A DNA stretch of 64,000 nucleotides, from contig NC_014375.1 in the NCBI RefSeq assembly GCF_000144605.1, forward strand, positions 3,106,501-3,170,500. The letters are read 5' to 3'. A program made the position numbers and the translations under genes. This document shows, in pieces, positions 54,089 to 62,997 of this stretch (positions are counted from its first letter, which is position 1; each line of letters starts with the position of its first letter). The DNA comes from Brevundimonas subvibrioides ATCC 15264 (GTDB lineage Bacteria > Pseudomonadota > Alphaproteobacteria > Caulobacterales > Caulobacteraceae). The notes beneath the pieces were generated by a model that was not told the origin of the DNA, made no database searches, and saw only the letters and a program-made list of their open reading frames with translations.

Positions 54089-55654
54089 TCAGTGTCCCGT
54101 GGAAGGACCCGTCGCCGCGCTGCGTGGGGCGGTGCGCGCCGCTGCGATCGCGAAGACCGTCAGGGCCGCATAGCCCAGCAACGGGACGAAGAAAGCGGGA
54201 TTGATCACGCCGCCGGCAGCATCCGCAATCCGGCCGGCAACCAGCGGCAGCAGGGCACCGCCGATGATCCCGAACACCAGAAGGCCAGACGTCGCCGAGG
54301 CCGGTGCCGTGCTTCGCTCTAGCGTCAGCGTAAAAATGGCTGGGAACATGATCGAGTTGAACAGGCCGACCGCGAGCGCAGCGAAGGCGGCTGTCGTTCC
54401 GCCGGTCTGCGTGACAATCATGCACAGGGTAGCCGCGACCGCTGTGCAGACGATCAGAAGATGCGCGGCCTTGATCCGGGTCAGCAAGGCACTGCCGGCG
54501 AAGCGACCCATCAGGGCACCTGCCCAGTAAAGGGCCACCAGTCGTCCGGCATCGCTCACCGACAGGCTCAGAATGTTCTGCGACTCCAGAAAGTTGGTCA
54601 TCAGGCTACCTATCGCGACCTCGGATCCCACGTAGATGAAGATGCCGAAGGCCCCGAAGACGGCCCAGCGGGACTTGAGCGCTTCCAGCGGTGACGCGCT
54701 CCGCTCGGTCGAGACGTTGGCAGAGGTCAGTTTCGAACGGATGATCCAGATGAACACGGCGAGGACTGCGAAGAAGGCCGCAAGACCCAAGAACACGGTG
54801 TCGATGTTGCCGAGAGTCTGAGCCCTAAGTGTCGGGTCGATGAGCGCAGCATCGGTGGCAACGACGTCCGACTGGAAAGAGAAGAATTGGGACCAATCGA
54901 TTTGGATCGCAGGCTTGAGCGGCGCAACGGACGGGGCCAGACCACCGACGTAGTTGTGCAGGAAAACGAGCCATCCCACAGCGAGACCGATCGCGGCACC
55001 CAGCGGCAACCAGGCTTTCAGATCGCGTCGAAGAGCGCCCAGCAGGGCCCCGGCAACAGCACCGAAGGCGACGCCGAGGCCGAGAAGTACGAGAGCGCGA
55101 AGCGAGCCGAGTTCGGTCACCCCGCCCGCCACGAATATGCCGCCCGAAAGCATGACCGTCGCTCCCAGAAGCGGACCGACAACCGTTCCCAAAGAGTTGA
55201 AGGCCTGGGACAGCACGAGGCGGAAATGCGACTGGCGTTCGGGACCGAGCGCCGCCGCCAGCGGATTGGCCGCGACCTGGAGCAGGGTCACGCCCCCACC
55301 GATCACGAAGAGCGCGACGAGCACCCCCGGATAGAAGTCCAAGACCGTCGAGAGCGGAACGATGAGCGCACCCAGCACCATCACGGCGAGTGCGCCCACT
55401 ATCGAACGGGCATAACCCAATCGTGAAAGAACGAATGCTGCAGGTAAGGCGAAGACGCCGTAGGCCGTGAACCAAGCGAACTGCGTGAGCAGCGCCTCTG
55501 TGAAGCTGAGCGAAAAAGCCCCCCGCACCGCGGCGATCAGGGGATCGATCAGCGAGGTCGCGAAGCCCCAGGCGAAGAACAGCGTCGTCACATAGGTGAA
55601 GGCGAGACCCGTGCCCTTGCGCGGGGCGGCATCGGCCATTTCGAGGCTGGTCAT
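54089..55654 (-). CDS. Sugar:H+ symporter, FucP/GluP-type MFS
   Basis: A 521-residue, about twelve-helix carrier of the FGHS (fucose/glucose/galactose) branch. FAWGFATSLIDPLIAAVRGAF and QVAANPLAAALGPE are signatures. The start at 55654 is chosen; the frame is open to a GTG at 55723. It is upstream of bglX on the same strand and divergent from a GH13 glucosidase, so it likely imports the released monosaccharide. GC and codon use look slightly less biased than neighbours, but not clearly foreign. Confidence 0.88.
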   Translation of the reverse strand: MTSLEMADAAPRKGTGLAFTYVTTLFFAWGFATSLIDPLIAAVRGAFSLSFTEALLTQFAWFTAYGVFALPAAFVLSRLGYARSIVGALAVMVLGALIVPLSTVLDFYPGVLVALFVIGGGVTLLQVAANPLAAALGPERQSHFRLVLSQAFNSLGTVVGPLLGATVMLSGGIFVAGGVTELGSLRALVLLGLGVAFGAVAGALLGALRRDLKAWLPLGAAIGLAVGWLVFLHNYVGGLAPSVAPLKPAIQIDWSQFFSFQSDVVATDAALIDPTLRAQTLGNIDTVFLGLAAFFAVLAVFIWIIRSKLTSANVSTERSASPLEALKSRWAVFGAFGIFIYVGSEVAIGSLMTNFLESQNILSLSVSDAGRLVALYWAGALMGRFAGSALLTRIKAAHLLIVCTAVAATLCMIVTQTGGTTAAFAALAVGLFNSIMFPAIFTLTLERSTAPASATSGLLVFGIIGGALLPLVAGRIADAAGGVINPAFFVPLLGYAALTVFAIAAARTAPRSAATGPSTGH

Positions 55655-55837
55655 GACGGCGTGGTCCTTGTCGTTTCCTGGGGGGCGTTGACCGCCCGTG
55701 TCTTGTGCAGCGACGTGCGTCACCCGGTTTCGCGCGAGGGTAAAGGAGGTTCTGCCGATCCGAAACGAAAAGTGGTCGCACGTTTCAACCCGTCATGACG
55801 CGCTCGACGAGCCGGGGCCGGTTTGCCACTGTGCGGC

Positions 55838-57457
55838 ATGAGCCAGGATCCAGCCCCGCCGTCGATCGCCGCGCCCGAATGGTGGCGCGGTGCGGTCCTC
55901 TACCAGATCTATCCGCGCAGCTTCGCCGACAGCAACGGCGACGGCATCGGCGACCTGCCGGGCATCACCGCCCATCTGGATCATATCGCGTCGCTGGGCG
56001 TGGACGGCATCTGGCTGTCGCCCTTCTTCACCTCGCCGATGAAGGACTTCGGCTATGACGTGTCGGACTACGTCGGCGTGGATCCGATCTTCGGGACCCT
56101 GGCGGACTTCGACGCGATGCTGGCCCGCGCCCACGCCCTGGGGCTGAAGGTCATCATCGACCAGGTCTATGCCCATACCTCCGACCAGCACGTCTGGTTC
56201 CGGGAAAGCCGTCAGGACCGAACCAACGCCAAGGCCGACTGGTACGTCTGGGCCGACGCGAAGCCGGAGGGGTCGCCGCCCTCGAACTGGCAGTCGGTGT
56301 TCGGCGGGCCGGCCTGGACCTGGGACGCCCGACGCGGCCAGTACTACATGCACAACTTCCTGAAGGAGCAGCCGCAGCTGAACGTGCGCCTGCCCGTCGT
56401 CCAGGACGCCCTGCTGCAGGCCGCCCGGTTCTGGCTCGACAAGGGGGTGGACGGGTTCCGTTGCGATGCGCTGAACTTCTCGATCCACGACGCGGCCCTG
56501 ACCGACAACCCGCCCGTCCCGACGCCCGGCAAGCGGACCCGGCCGTTCGACTTCCAGCAGCACATCCACAACCAGTCCCAGCCCGAGATCCTGGATTTCC
56601 TGACCCGGCTGCGCGCCCTGACCGACAGCTATGGCGACCGGTTCATGGTGGCCGAGGTCGCCGGCGAACGCGCCAACGAGGAGATGCACGAATACACCGA
56701 GGGGACCGACCGGCTGCACTCTGCCTACGGGTTCCTGTATCTGTATGCGCCCGAGCTGACGCCCGCCCTTGTCGAACAGGGCCCGGCGATGTGGCCGGGC
56801 ACGCCGGGCGAGGGTTGGCCCTCCTGGGCGTTCTCGAACCACGATGCGCCGCGCGCGGTGTCGCGCTGGGCGCAGGCGCGGGATCCCAGGGCCTATGCCG
56901 AAATGGCGTTGCTGCTGCTGATGACCCTCCGCGGCAACGTCTTCCTCTACCAGGGCGAGGAGCTGGGTCTGCCGCAGGCGGATGTGCCGTTCGAGCGTCT
57001 GGTCGATCCCGAGGCCATCGCCAACTGGCCCGAGACCCTGGGGCGGGACGGCGCGCGGACGCCGATGCCGTGGCTGACCGACGACGTGTTCGCGGGCTTT
57101 TCGACGGTCGAGCCCTGGCTGCCGGTCGACCCGCGCCATCGCGCCCTGGCCGTCGGGGCCCAGAACCCAGACCCGTCATCCACGCTGCACCTCGCCCGCC
57201 GGGTCATCGCCCTGCGCAGGGCCCATCCCGCGCTGCGGATCGGGTCGATGACGATGCTCGGAGATCTGCCCGAAGACGTGCTGGCCTTCCGACGCGACGC
57301 CGGGGACGATCAGATCCTCTGCGTCTTCAATCTGGGCCAGCGCGATACGGCCTGGGAGCCGCCATCCGGATGGACCGTCATCGCGTCGGTCAACGCATCG
57401 CCGGACCAGGTTTTCGCACTGCCCCCGATGGCCGGCCTCGTCCTCGCCCGGACATAA
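55838..57457 (+). CDS. GH13 alpha-glucosidase
   Basis: A 539-residue alpha-glucosidase of the oligo-1,6-glucosidase/AglA type, probably cytoplasmic as no signal peptide is seen. GADSNGDGIGDL-like loop (DSNGDGIGDL), nucleophile Asp210 (GFRCDALN), acid/base Glu273 (MVAEVAGE) and Asp336 (FSNHDAP) form the catalytic set. The ATG at 55838 is preferred to a TTG five codons upstream. Divergent from the sugar carrier; together with bglX they handle alpha- and beta-glucosides. Confidence 0.92.
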   Translation: MSQDPAPPSIAAPEWWRGAVLYQIYPRSFADSNGDGIGDLPGITAHLDHIASLGVDGIWLSPFFTSPMKDFGYDVSDYVGVDPIFGTLADFDAMLARAHALGLKVIIDQVYAHTSDQHVWFRESRQDRTNAKADWYVWADAKPEGSPPSNWQSVFGGPAWTWDARRGQYYMHNFLKEQPQLNVRLPVVQDALLQAARFWLDKGVDGFRCDALNFSIHDAALTDNPPVPTPGKRTRPFDFQQHIHNQSQPEILDFLTRLRALTDSYGDRFMVAEVAGERANEEMHEYTEGTDRLHSAYGFLYLYAPELTPALVEQGPAMWPGTPGEGWPSWAFSNHDAPRAVSRWAQARDPRAYAEMALLLLMTLRGNVFLYQGEELGLPQADVPFERLVDPEAIANWPETLGRDGARTPMPWLTDDVFAGFSTVEPWLPVDPRHRALAVGAQNPDPSSTLHLARRVIALRRAHPALRIGSMTMLGDLPEDVLAFRRDAGDDQILCVFNLGQRDTAWEPPSGWTVIASVNASPDQVFALPPMAGLVLART

Positions 57458-57470
57458 CGCCAACGAAAAC

Positions 57471-57500
57471 GAGCCCCGTCTCCTTGCGGAAACGGGGCTC
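57471..57500. terminator. Hairpin between the convergent GH13 and torF-like genes
   Basis: GAGCCCCGT (57471-57479) pairs perfectly with ACGGGGCTC (57492-57500). It lies 14 bases past the GH13 stop. There is no good T-run on either side, so it may be a bidirectional, Rho-assisted end. Confidence 0.6.
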
Positions 57501-57543
57501 GAGCTGGCGGCCCCCGAGGGGCGCCACCGGACAGGATCGATAC

Positions 57544-58230
57544 CTAGAACACCACCTTGAGGGTGCCGACGACGCGGTCCTCGGCGATGCCGACATTGTC
57601 GACGTCGGTGTCGTAGTAGCGGACGTCCGCGATCAGGTTGGACGTGAGCGCATAGGCCGCGCCGACGTTGTAGGTGACGTAGTCGTCGGACTTGTCGAGC
57701 TGCTGGTTACCGACCGCGCCCGAGACCGACAGCTTGTCGGTCACGGCATAGGCGGCATTGGCCTCGAAATAGGTCGCGACCTCGTCCACGCCGAAGAAGT
57801 CCGGCGAGATGTAGGCGGCTACGCCGGTCGTCAGCGGACCGAAGGCCCGCGATACCGCCAGCTTGGCCTCGACGTAGTTGTAGGCGGCGCGGTTCGGCTC
57901 ACCGACGTAGAGATAGACGATCGCGCCGAGGTCCACGGCAAAGCCGGCCAGTTCGGTGCGATAGCCACCGTACAGATCGACTTCCGCGTCCGTCTCGTCC
58001 CCGAAGTCGACGTTGGAAGCCCAGGCACCGACGTAGTAGCTGCCGACGGTGACGTCTGCGCCGATCTGCAGCGCGGGATCTTCATCGGTCTGGCTGAAGC
58101 CGCGGAACACGTAGTCACTGGTTCCGGCGACGTTGAAGGCGAAGGTGGCGTCCTGGGCGGAGGCGGCACCGGCGGTAGAGACGGCGGCGATGGCGGCGGC
58201 GATCGCCGCGAGGCTTGCGGTCAGTTTCAT
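57544..58230 (-). CDS. TorF-family putative porin
   Basis: A 228-residue outer-membrane beta-barrel protein of the TorF/Gcw_chp family. A Sec signal (MKLTASLAAIAAAIAAV...ASA) precedes QDATFAFNVAGTSDYVFRGFSQ, the family start, and the chain ends with an aromatic residue (KVVF) as barrels do. It is downstream of amtB on the same strand, an arrangement seen in other Proteobacteria, suggesting ammonium or small nitrogenous solute entry; the substrate is not shown. Confidence 0.88.
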   Translation of the reverse strand: MKLTASLAAIAAAIAAVSTAGAASAQDATFAFNVAGTSDYVFRGFSQTDEDPALQIGADVTVGSYYVGAWASNVDFGDETDAEVDLYGGYRTELAGFAVDLGAIVYLYVGEPNRAAYNYVEAKLAVSRAFGPLTTGVAAYISPDFFGVDEVATYFEANAAYAVTDKLSVSGAVGNQQLDKSDDYVTYNVGAAYALTSNLIADVRYYDTDVDNVGIAEDRVVGTLKVVF

Positions 58231-58271
58231 GAGTGGGCCCTTCTCGAGAGGATGATGGTTTTCTTTTTTTG

Positions 58272-58301
58272 ACCGGGCGCGACCCTTCGGCCGCGCCCGG
58301 T
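58272..58301. other. Hairpin between amtB and the TorF gene
   Basis: A perfect 10-bp stem (58272-58281 with 58292-58301) and a 10-base loop follow the amtB stop. The A-run comes after the stem in the amtB transcript, so it is not a canonical terminator; it could limit read-through or protect the upstream message. Confidence 0.6.
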
Positions 58302-58311
58302 ATACTCAAGC

Positions 58312-59688
58312 TTATACGTTTTCGAGCGCTTCGCCATGCAGGGTCGTGTCCAGACCCTCTGCTTCCTGAGCATCTGTGACACGCAAGCCCGTCGTGAACT
58401 TGCAGATGACCAGGATGATGAAGGTCACGATCGCCGACCAGGCGATGGTCCAGGCCAGGCCCATGGCCTGTGTGGCGACGTTTGCGCCTTCGGACAGGCC
58501 GTTCACCGCGGTGGTGGCGAACACCCCGGTCAGAAGCGCCCCCAGCAGGCCCCCCGCGCCGTGGATGCCGAAAGCATCCAGGCTGTCATCGTAACGCAAC
58601 AGTTTCTTCAACCAGACGGACGAGGCGTAGCAGACGGGTCCGGCGATCAGGCCGATGATCACGGCCCCCTTGGGATCGACGAAGCCGGCGGCCGGCGTGA
58701 TGGCCACGAGACCGGCGACCATGCCGGACAGCACACCGATCAGCGACGGCTTACGCTTCTCGATGACCTCGACGATCTTCCACGTCAGCGACGCGGCCAT
58801 GGCGGCCAGCAGGGTGTTCAACAGGGCGACGCCCGCGATGGCATCGGCGGCCCAGGCGGAGCCGGCGTTGAAGCCGATCCAGCCGACCAGCAGCAGCGAG
58901 GCGCCGATCATGGTCAGGACCGGGTTGTGAGCGTTCATGATGTCCTTGCCGTAGCCCTTACGGGCACCAAGGAAGAGCGCGCACACCAGGCCGGCCACGC
59001 CCGAGTTGACGTGAACGACTGCGCCGCCGGCGAAGTCCAGCACCCCGGCCGAGCCGAGGAAGCCGCCACCCCAGACCCAGTGGCAGATGGGCGAATAGAC
59101 GAACAGGGTCCACAGGAAGGTGAACAGCAGCAGGGCGGAGTATTTGATCCGCTCGGCAAAGGCCCCCGTGACGAGGGCCGGTGTGATGATGGCGAAGGTC
59201 ATCTGGAAGGCGATCCAGAGGTATTCCGGCAGTCCGGGCGCGGCCGAATAGGCCGACTCCATGGTCACGCCGTTCAGGAACAGGGCCTGGGTCGAGCCGA
59301 AGTATTTCTGCACCGTGTCACCGTCGAAGCCGAACATCGGCTGGCCCACACCGAAGGCGAAGGTGTAGCCGGCACCGAACCAGGCGAGGCTGACCACGGC
59401 GGCCACGCCGACTGACTGGGTGATGGTGGCGATGACGTTCTTGCGTCGAACCATGCCGCCGTAGAACAGCGCCAGACCCGGCAGGGTCATGAGCAGCACC
59501 AGGGCGGTGGAGGTGAGGATCCAGGAACTGGCCGCTGCATCCACTTCGACCGCGGCCTGGTGGGCCAGCAACGCGGGAGCCGGTGCGGCCGCGGCGTCCT
59601 GCGCAAAGGCACCGCCCGCGTAGAACAGCGCCGCTGTCAGAAGGAGGAGTGCCAGCACCCCCGGTAGTCGATTGAAGAACTGCGACAT
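58312..59688 (-). CDS. amtB: Ammonium transporter
   Basis: Ammonium channel of the Amt/Rh family, 458 residues. A cleavable signal (SQFFNRLPGVLALLLLTAALF...AQ) precedes eleven membrane helices. ALFYGGMVRRKNV, HWVWGGGFLGSAGVLDFAGG and the pore histidines in VHVNSG and DAFGIHGAGG are characteristic. ATG at 59688 follows a GGGGATG site. A GlnK gene, often upstream, is absent from this window. A sigma-54-type promoter is visible 29 bases upstream. Confidence 0.95.
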   Translation of the reverse strand: MSQFFNRLPGVLALLLLTAALFYAGGAFAQDAAAAPAPALLAHQAAVEVDAAASSWILTSTALVLLMTLPGLALFYGGMVRRKNVIATITQSVGVAAVVSLAWFGAGYTFAFGVGQPMFGFDGDTVQKYFGSTQALFLNGVTMESAYSAAPGLPEYLWIAFQMTFAIITPALVTGAFAERIKYSALLLFTFLWTLFVYSPICHWVWGGGFLGSAGVLDFAGGAVVHVNSGVAGLVCALFLGARKGYGKDIMNAHNPVLTMIGASLLLVGWIGFNAGSAWAADAIAGVALLNTLLAAMAASLTWKIVEVIEKRKPSLIGVLSGMVAGLVAITPAAGFVDPKGAVIIGLIAGPVCYASSVWLKKLLRYDDSLDAFGIHGAGGLLGALLTGVFATTAVNGLSEGANVATQAMGLAWTIAWSAIVTFIILVICKFTTGLRVTDAQEAEGLDTTLHGEALENV

Positions 59689-59716
59689 GAATGCATCCCC
59701 TGTGTGATCTCGCAGT

Positions 59717-59732
59717 TGCAAACTGTTTACCG
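59717..59732 (-). promoter_or_regulatory. Probable sigma-54 promoter of amtB
   Basis: Read on the minus strand, CGGTAAACAGTTTGCA has the invariant GG and GC at the required 12-base distance and a full TTGCA -12 element. Transcription would begin near 59706, 18 bases before the amtB ATG. This fits nitrogen control by NtrC, but no clear NtrC site was found in the gap up to leuB. Confidence 0.6.
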
Positions 59733-59880
59733 CTGCGTTGATCGACGCAAGGGCTTCAGGGGTATTCGGCGCAATTTTCGTGTGCGTGTCGTAGTTTACA
59801 CACTGGCAAATGGTGAAATCTTGCGCCGCAGATTGATGCAGCGCACCATGCTCTCATGTGACGGCGTTATGACGAAATCA

Positions 59881-60981
59881 TTAACCCCAATGCATCTGCA
59901 CGCGGTGCGCGGCGGCCCAGTGGATGGCGCGAATGGCGTCGATGATCGCCTCCCCCGCTGCGCGCGTGCCCAGGGCACCCCCCAGGTCCGCCGTGGTGGC
60001 CCCGGCCGCCAGCACTGCGGCCACTGCGGCCTCGATCGACGAGGCCTCGTCTTCCAGACCCAGGCTGTGGCGCAGCATCATGGCGGCCGACAGGATGGTG
60101 CCGACCGGATTGGCCAGATCCTGGCCGGCGATGTCGGGAGCCGAGCCGTGGATCGGCTCGAACAGGCCCGGTCCCGACTCGCCCAGCGACGCTGACGGCA
60201 GCAGACCGATTGATCCGCCGAGCACGCTGATCTCGTCCGACAGGATGTCGCCGAACATGTTCTCTGTCAGGATGACGTCATAGTCGCGCGGCTTGCGGAT
60301 CAGATGCATGGCCATGGAGTCGACCAGGGCATGCTCCAGCTGGACCTGCGGAAATTCCTCGGCGTGGATGCGGGTGACGACCTCGCGCCACAGCTTGGAC
60401 GTGGCCATGACATTGGCCTTGTCGACCGAGGTCACCTTGCCGCGTCGCTGCAGGGCGGTCTTGAAAGCGGCGCGGGTGATCCGCTCGATCTCGGGCACCG
60501 TGTAGATGCACAGGTCCGAGGCCATGGTGTCCGTGCGGACCTTCTCCCCGAAATAGACCCCGCCGGTCAGCTCGCGGAAGACGATCAGGTCGACGCCCTC
60601 GACGATTTCCTTCTTCAGGGGTGAACGGTGCGCCAGGACCGGCGAGACCTGCAGCGGACGCAGGTTGGCGAACAGACCCATGGCCTTGCGGATGCCCAGC
60701 AGCCCCTCTTCCGGGCGGCGCGCGCCGCCGTCCCACTTCGGCCCGCCGACGGCGCCGAGCAGCACGCCGTCCGCGGCCAGACAGGCGGCCGTCGTCTCGG
60801 GCGGCAGGGGATCGCCTGTGGCATCGATGCCCGCCCCGCCGATCAGATGCTCGGAGAAATCGAAACTGTGGCCATAGAAGTCGGCGATAACCCGCAGCAC
60901 GTCCTTCGCCGCCGCGATCACCTCCGGCCCCACGCCGTCGCCGGGCAGCAGGACGATGTCGTAGGTCTGGGTCTTGGGCAT
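59881..60981 (-). CDS. leuB: 3-isopropylmalate dehydrogenase
   Basis: Third step of leucine synthesis: oxidative decarboxylation of 3-isopropylmalate. The 366-residue protein has LLPGDGVGPEV, the substrate loop RKAMGLFANLRPL, FRELTGGVYFGEK and the NAD region EPIHGSAPDIAGQDLANP. ATG at 60981 shares one base with the leuD stop. Last gene of leuACDB. Confidence 0.96.
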   Translation of the reverse strand: MPKTQTYDIVLLPGDGVGPEVIAAAKDVLRVIADFYGHSFDFSEHLIGGAGIDATGDPLPPETTAACLAADGVLLGAVGGPKWDGGARRPEEGLLGIRKAMGLFANLRPLQVSPVLAHRSPLKKEIVEGVDLIVFRELTGGVYFGEKVRTDTMASDLCIYTVPEIERITRAAFKTALQRRGKVTSVDKANVMATSKLWREVVTRIHAEEFPQVQLEHALVDSMAMHLIRKPRDYDVILTENMFGDILSDEISVLGGSIGLLPSASLGESGPGLFEPIHGSAPDIAGQDLANPVGTILSAAMMLRHSLGLEDEASSIEAAVAAVLAAGATTADLGGALGTRAAGEAIIDAIRAIHWAAAHRVQMHWG

Positions 60982-61571
60982 CACGCGGGCTCCGGGAAGT
61001 GGGTACGTTCGTACTGTTCGATGGCGGGCAATGCCTTCTGCAGCCAGCCGAGGGTGTCGACACCGTCCAGAAGGCACTGGCGCGCGAAGGGCTCGACCGA
61101 GAAGGCGACCGGCGCATGGTTGCCGCGCCTGACCTCCCCCGCCTCAAGATCGATGGTGACGACCTGTTCGGGGTTGGCGACAAGGTCCTCCCACGTCGCC
61201 TGATCGACGACCACCGGCAGAAAGCCGTTCTTCAGGGCGTTGGAGGTGAAGATGTCGGCGATCGAGGTCGAGATCACCGCCCGGAAGCCGTAGTCGTACA
61301 GGGCCCACGAGGCATGCTCGCGAGACGACCCGCAGCCGAAATTGTCGCCCGCCACCAGGATGCGGTGCTCGGCCGGATCGATCCGGTTCAGCACGGCCTC
61401 GGGGCGCGGGGAGCCGTCTGCCTCGTAGCGCCAGTCGTAGAAGGCTTTCCGGCCCAGGCCGGTGGTCTCGGTCGTGGTCAGGAACCGGGCCGGGATGATC
61501 TGGTCGGTATCGATATTGGCCTGGGTCAGGACCAGGGTGCGGGATGTCAGGACCTTCAGGGGCTCAGGCAT
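60981..61571 (-). CDS. leuD: 3-isopropylmalate dehydratase small subunit
   Basis: Swivel-domain subunit of isopropylmalate isomerase, 196 residues. [13 protein letters not shown] and [13 protein letters not shown] are diagnostic. Overlaps leuC by eight bases, ensuring balanced synthesis with the large subunit. Confidence 0.96.
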   Translation of the reverse strand: MPEPLKVLTSRTLVLTQANIDTDQIIPARFLTTTETTGLGRKAFYDWRYEADGSPRPEAVLNRIDPAEHRILVAGDNFGCGSSREHASWALYDYGFRAVISTSIADIFTSNALKNGFLPVVVDQATWEDLVANPEQVVTIDLEAGEVRRGNHAPVAFSVEPFARQCLLDGVDTLGWLQKALPAIEQYERTHFPEPA

Positions 61572-62997
61572 CGACCGTCTCGCTCAGGTAAACACGCGGA
61601 TCGGTCAGCACGCCCGCGATGGCCGAGGCCGCCGCCGTGGCCGGGCTGGCCAGGATGGTCCGGGCCCCCTTGCCCTGACGCCCCTCGAAATTGCGGTTGG
61701 AGGTCGAGACGGCCAGCTGGCCCGGCGCGACGACGTCGCCGTTCATGGCGATGCACATGGAACACCCCGGGATGCGCCATTCGGCCCCGGCCTCGGTGAA
61801 GACATGGTGCAGCCCTTCGGCCTCCGCATCGCGACGCACAGCCTCGGATCCAGGCACGACCAGCATCCGCACGCCTGGCTTCACCTTGCGCCCGCGCAGG
61901 ACGTCCGCCGCCGCGCGCAGGTCGGGCAGGCGCCCGTTGGTGCAGGAGCCGATGAAGACCACGTCCACCGCCTGGGTCGTCGTCGTCTCGCCCGCCTCGA
62001 AACCCATATAGGCAAGGGCCTTGCGGTCGCTTTCGGACTTCGGCTGAGGCACGCGCGATCCGATCGGCGCGCCGGCATCCGGCGTGGTGCCCCACGTCGC
62101 CATCGGCCGGATGGACGCGCCGTCGATCAGGATCTCGGTGTCGAACACCGCGCCCGGATCGCTGGCCAGCCCCAACCATTCGGCGGCCTGCGCCTCATAG
62201 GCCTGGCCTTGCGGGACATGCTTGCGGCCGCGCAGCCAGTCGATTGTCCCGGCATCCGGCGCGATCATGCCGGCCCGCGCCCCGGCCTCGATCGACATGT
62301 TGCAGAGAGTCATCCGCCCTTCCATGTCGAGCGACCGCACAGCCTCTCCGGCGTATTCGATGACGAAGCCGGTGCCGCCGCCGAAGCCCAGTTCGGCGAT
62401 CACCGCCAGGGCCACGTCCTTGCCCGAGACGCCGGGCGTCAGGGTGCCGGTGACGGTGACGCGCATGGCCTTCGACTTGCGCTGCAGCAGACACTGGGTC
62501 GCCAGGACGTGACCGACTTCCGACGTGCCGATGCCGAAGGCCAGGGCCCCGAAGGCACCGTGCGTGGCCGTGTGGCTGTCGCCGCAAACGACGGTCATGC
62601 CCGGCTGGGTCAGGCCCAGTTCCGGCCCCATGACGTGGACCACGCCCCGATCGGGCGAGCCCCAGCCAGCCAGGTCGATGCCGTGGCGGGCGCAGTTCTC
62701 TTCCAGCCGATGCACCTGCGCCTCGGCCTCCGCCGTGACATAGGGCTTAAGACCGTTCAGCCCGGCCGGCAGGGTCGGGGTTGAATGGTCCAGGGTCGCG
62801 AAGGTCCGGTCCGGGCGGCGCACCTTCAGGCCGCGCGCCTCGATCTCGGTGAAGGCCTGGGGGCTGGTGACCTCGTGGACCAGATGCAGATCGATATAAA
62901 GGACGCCCGGCGTCTCCTGTGTTTCCGGGACCACCACGTGGCGGTCCCAGACCTTGTCGAACAGGGTGCGGGGCGCGCGGGTGTCAGGCGGCGACAT
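61564..62997 (-). CDS. leuC: 3-isopropylmalate dehydratase large subunit
   Basis: Aconitase-like catalytic subunit, 477 residues. [10 protein letters not shown] at the start, [21 protein letters not shown], and the [4Fe-4S] cysteines in FIGSCTNGR and [11 protein letters not shown]. The ATG overlaps the leuA stop by 14 bases. Confidence 0.96.
   Translation of the reverse strand: MSPPDTRAPRTLFDKVWDRHVVVPETQETPGVLYIDLHLVHEVTSPQAFTEIEARGLKVRRPDRTFATLDHSTPTLPAGLNGLKPYVTAEAEAQVHRLEENCARHGIDLAGWGSPDRGVVHVMGPELGLTQPGMTVVCGDSHTATHGAFGALAFGIGTSEVGHVLATQCLLQRKSKAMRVTVTGTLTPGVSGKDVALAVIAELGFGGGTGFVIEYAGEAVRSLDMEGRMTLCNMSIEAGARAGMIAPDAGTIDWLRGRKHVPQGQAYEAQAAEWLGLASDPGAVFDTEILIDGASIRPMATWGTTPDAGAPIGSRVPQPKSESDRKALAYMGFEAGETTTTQAVDVVFIGSCTNGRLPDLRAAADVLRGRKVKPGVRMLVVPGSEAVRRDAEAEGLHHVFTEAGAEWRIPGCSMCIAMNGDVVAPGQLAVSTSNRNFEGRQGKGARTILASPATAAASAIAGVLTDPRVYLSETVDA

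Noticed and set aside
55760..55790. GAAACG...CGTTTC inverted repeat between the carrier and the GH13 gene as an operator
   Set aside because: The arms are only six bases with a long asymmetric spacer, and no second copy is near bglX. Too weak to call.
58260..58301. T-run plus hairpin as an intrinsic terminator
   Set aside because: The T-run lies before the stem on the plus strand and would be an A-run after the stem on the minus strand, so it is not a canonical terminator in either direction.
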